From Pardosa pseudoannulata (lineage: Eukaryota; Arthropoda; Arachnida; Araneae; Lycosidae), in NCBI GenBank assembly GCA_032207245.1, contig CM063503.1, positions 56,005,017-56,069,016 on the forward strand: a stretch of 64,000 nucleotides of DNA, read 5' to 3'. A model generated the notes under the pieces. It did not search any database and was not told where the DNA came from. It saw only the letters and a list, made by a program, of their open reading frames with translations. The translations under genes and the position numbers were made by a program. Shown piece after piece: positions 60,730 to 64,000 of this stretch (position 1 is the first letter of the stretch; each line of letters starts with the position of its first letter).

Positions 60730-60905
60730 GTTTAATTTGGAGCTCTACAGTCCACTGTTTTGTTACATGACGGTTAATGAGAACGGGACCTACTGCTTAA
60801 AGCCGATTCCGAAAGGCTACGAGCATCCATGCCATCAGCGGAATTCGAACCCATGAACGGAAGAGCACCGTCTTACCCATTCAACCATCGATCAGCTGTT
60901 TTATA
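60730..60905 (-). mobile_element. tRNA-derived SINE, minus strand
   Basis: The complement shows the head with GATGGTTGAATGGGTAAG, box B near GGGTTCGAATTCCG, then ATGGATGCTCGTAGCC, GGAATCGGCTTTAAGCAG and TCATTAACCGTCATGTAAC. Well preserved. Confidence 0.75.
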
Positions 60906-61879
60906 ATATAACTATACATTTATGCTACCATACCAGAAAAGTAATTGAAACAGGCTACTACAAAATCTATTAAAATGCAGTAATACACTAAGTATGAGAA
61001 TTCTAAATGTGTCTTTTTAAATTTGATTCGACTGTCTCATTCATCAACAAGATTTGCTTCTAAGGCGATTTCACTCAGTAGGGCAAATTCTCAAATTATG
61101 ACATTTCTGGCTTTAGTTTCAAACGGAAGGGCAGTTTATTATTTCTCTATTGGCTGTTGTAAACATGAAAATGAATGGGAAGGGCATTATAGTAGTTCGT
61201 GACGTTGCGACAAATTGCCTTATTATGAACTGTATTAATAAGCCTGCTGATGACTCTCTTTTTCACATACACACATTTTATAATTAACTGACAAACTAAG
61301 CAAATTCTTCTACCTTTGTAATTGCTGGAATAGTACATTGTGAAATGAATTTAAAGTAAAACAGTATTAAAAGTTTCTTCTTATTTCCCTTTAGAGATTT
61401 TACTGTGCAAGACTTAATTTCTTACCTATATTATTGTATTTCTATTTGTACATTTTATACTTCCTAATCTTTGTAGTCTGTAATAAAATAGACTAGTCAA
61501 TAATTCAAAACCAAAGCAAGTAAATTATTTTAGTGTAATATAATGTTTATTCTTTAATCGAATAATTCTGGCTTTCCTTCTTTGGACTTCAGAATGCATT
61601 TAAAACTAATTCATATTATCTAAACAATATTATAATTCATTTCAGACATAAATTAGTTTATAGTAAATTCTAACAATAAAATGTATTTAAGCTAAAAACT
61701 GGCATATAAAACTTCTAGTGTAAGCTACTAATCTTTACTTTTCTCGTTTATAAATACTTAAAATAATGTTGGTAAATCATTGATAATTCAAAATTTTGCA
61801 ATAAATTTATACTCACTTTTTTAAAAATTTTTAATTAGATTTTTTGAAAGTGCATATTAATATCTAAAAATGCTTGTAG
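60906..61879. other. Non-coding DNA, short frames only
   Basis: Between 61098 and 61290 two overlapping plus frames of 35-41 codons and a minus frame of 63 codons exist; none is convincing. Confidence 0.3.
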
Positions 61880-62045
61880 TTTGGTTTAGACAGTTGCAGT
61901 AATATTTAAAGAAAAGGATTACACAGACTAAGTACTACTGCTTTAAACAGATTTCGAACGACCTCAAACATCCGTGACAGAAGCGGGATTTGACCTCTCA
62001 TACTCCGAGACTACCGTACAAGGGCACCGCCTTCGGTTGCAAGAT
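61880..62045 (-). mobile_element. tRNA-derived SINE, minus strand, diverged
   Basis: The complement carries GAGGTCAAATCCCG (box B region), ATGTTTGAGGTCG, GAAATCTGTTTAAAGCAG and TAGTACTTAGTCTG. The head is partly rearranged. Confidence 0.5.
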
Positions 62046-62562
62046 CCTTGTACGTATTTGAAATTTGGCTCCGGGACCAAAAACTGCTCTGATTTTAATT
62101 GGTCGTTATTTCACAAAGAAAGTCTGTGAATGAAATCCTTTAAAGTTTTTTCCTAAAACCAGGACCGAATGAACACTTCGTTTGTCCTAATTCCTTCGTT
62201 TGTTAAAATTTAACAGATGGATATAACACAGCCAGTAACTTCACTATATCAGTGTGTGTTATCTATTGGAAAAATTATTTAATACTTTTGGAAGTTTTGA
62301 AATTGATTAAAAAAAAAAAAAAGAAAAGAAAAGGAAAGAAATTTTTGCTTTCAACTCGAGCACTGTTCTAAAAATTTTAGTAATGCATTCGGGGAATGTA
62401 GTTTTTCTCGAAGTGAAGACAACTAAAAGCTATTTAAGAACAACACTATTCCAAATAAGATTATCAGACTTCAATATATTACGAATTGAGTATATACTCA
62501 GTAACAGCTTTGATGTTTCTGAATTAGATAATTCTTTGAACTGATTGGTTGCTAGGCTGGCT

Positions 62563-62735
62563 TGGAACGCTACAGTGTACTCTTTTGCTACAAGATGGCT
62601 AATGAGACCAGGACTTACTCCTTAAAGTCGATTCCAAACAGTTAAGCCATTCCAGCAGAAGAATTCTTCAAACCTAAGAACTCCGATTCCGAAGAACAGA
62701 CCTTACCGATTCGGTCGTCGTTCGGCTTTTCGTGA
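62563..62735 (-). mobile_element. tRNA-derived SINE, minus strand, diverged
   Basis: The complement shows CGACCGAATCGGTAAGG, CGGAATCGGAGTTC, GGAATGGCTTAACTG, GGAATCGACTTTAAGG and GGTCTCATTAGCCATC. The box B region is disrupted. Confidence 0.6.
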
Positions 62736-63117
62736 ATGATGTTTTTATCCCTTTCTTTTAAATTAAAAATAAACTAGTTATGCCTTTATTTTTCATAATT
62801 TTAAAAGATTCTTTTACTGTACAATGCATTCAAAGAATTTATACATGGCTTGAAGTAATGACATGAGTTTAAACTTTAAAATTAAGAGAAATGCAATCTT
62901 ACAAAACAGCTTCCCAAGAGAACTTAAGAATTGTTATAATTTCAGATTTACACGTAATCCTTTTTAAAACTAGAGCATTAAATGTGGTAGAGATACCAAA
63001 ATGGTTAAAATTAATCCGCCATACTAACAGTTTAGAAATTTTTAAGAAATTTTATTTTATAATTTTACTGTAAGTCATTTATAAAGTAGTTTGGATTTCA
63101 ACAAAACTTCATTAAAC
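62736..63117. other. AT-rich DNA upstream of a possible first exon
   Basis: A 60-codon frame at 62891-63073 has no domain. No TATA box at a fitting place was seen. Confidence 0.25.
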
Positions 63118-63166
63118 ATGAAATCGAAACACAAGATTGACTATTTAAGCCAGACTCTAACTGCAG
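63118..63166 (+). CDS. Candidate first coding exon, plus strand
   Basis: ATG at 63118 (context AAACATGA) opens a frame MKSKHKIDYLSQTLTA that runs into a consensus donor CTGCAG|GTAAGTGATG at 63166. The 16-codon peptide has no recognisable domain. The rest of the gene would lie beyond the window end or in the last 800 bases, where I see no matching exon. Confidence 0.3.
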
Positions 63167-64000
63167 GTAAGTGATGACCATGTGTAAATCATTTTAGAAA
63201 CTTAAACATTTATGTTCATTTCATTTAAAGTGTCTATACAATAATTTCAATCCCCCTAAGGGTACAGTTAATGTATACCATGAAAGAAAATTAGTTTAAA
63301 CTGTGGTGTCTCTAAACCCATTTTCGGGTCTGGGTTTTATTTATTCAAACCTCATTTTCAGATTGTTTAAATTGTCATTTAAAAAACTTTAAATCTCTTT
63401 TTTTTTTTTTTTTTTTTTTTTGTTCTAAGCAGATTTATATCTTAGAATTCGAGCTAGAGCAATTGCTTGTTTGAACAGAAAAATCAGGTTGAATCATATT
63501 TATATTATTAGCAAGACATAGCATAATCTATTTAAATACAAGTACACCGAAGCAGCATACTGACGTCATAACTTGTTCCACGCGATATTATATGAATAAT
63601 TCTCCTACAAAACAATGTTCAGTGGCGTCAGACTGAAAATGAGGTATTCTGGCTCAGCAGATTGCAGTAATTTATTTATTATGAATTTCATAATATTGTC
63701 TGAACATAAACCTTTGCAAAGAGTTTTTAACTTTAAAGTGAAACTAAGCTACACAAACGTTATTTTTTAAACGTTAACATCGAAAGCATAATTTAGAATG
63801 AACAAATATGCTTGTCTATTTTATATGTCTATTTTGTATAATCTGATTTATTTTAAAGTAAAAATAAATAGTTATTAAAGATCAAATATGCACCATTTTC
63901 CGATTAAAATCACTCAATTTAAAACAATTATAAGAAAGTTATTAATATATGCTCATTGAAATTTAAAGAAAAAGAAAATATTAACATTAATATTAATGAT
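63167..64000. other. AT-rich DNA, nothing recognised
   Basis: Includes a run of about 28 T near 63393-63421. Confidence 0.35.

Noticed and set aside
61147..61338. 63-codon minus frame and overlapping short plus frames
   Set aside because: Three overlapping frames of similar quality with no motif or signal to choose between them.

Overview
This looks like AT-rich, intron-rich, repeat-dense nuclear DNA from an animal, most likely an arthropod. Supporting signs are the mix of transposon ends (Helitron, hAT, piggyBac, pogo/Tigger, mariner, Tc1), many copies of a tRNA-derived SINE, long (TA)n/(TG)n microsatellites, and exon-like segments with metazoan splice and poly(A) signals. A chelicerate such as a spider is my guess from general appearance; nothing in the window proves it. 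There are no prokaryotic operons, no rRNA and no CRISPR. The tRNA-like sequences all belong to SINEs.

Layout. 0-8.2 kb: a GC-rich dyad island, a tandem array built from an internally deleted SINE, Helitron copy A, a piggyBac-type MITE with TTAA duplications, a hAT-type MITE and a tandem array grown out of the same hAT family. 8.9-12.2 kb: two candidate LTRs or transposon ends embedded in microsatellites, then an eight-copy 215-bp satellite. 12.8-16.8 kb: a nest in which a duplicated ~525-bp block is split by a foldback transposon that carries an LTR-like insert; Helitron copy B lies exactly at the junction of the two block copies and itself contains a hAT element. 18-26 kb: a second SINE family, degenerate tandem arrays, a microsatellite-bounded repeat and a TIR element. 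26.7-31.6 kb: six ~410-bp repeats followed by a 1.4-kb tandem duplication containing a pogo-like MITE, a poly(A) tract and a mariner transposase remnant. 32-38 kb: more local tandem arrays. 51-60 kb: further arrays, a Tigger-like element that seeded an array, and Helitron copy C with a hAT element inserted near its 5' end. 60-63 kb: SINEs, mostly on the minus strand.

Host genes. There is no complete gene. Candidate exons rest on reading frame plus splice or poly(A) signals: plus-strand segments at 43896-43963, 48514-48657 and 51173-51310 whose phases are compatible (the last ends in a stop followed by AATAAA); a minus-strand terminal exon at 42941-43107 with AATAAA 150 bases downstream; exon-like segments of both strands in a GC-richer island at 35.4-36.0 kb; a GC-rich island with a minus-strand splice donor at 48.8-49.5 kb; and a possible first coding exon at 63118-63166. 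I recognise none of these proteins.

The dominant process visible is transposon nesting and the repeated birth of short tandem arrays, several of them demonstrably from transposon or SINE sequence. All calls come from reading the sequence; no database search was possible.
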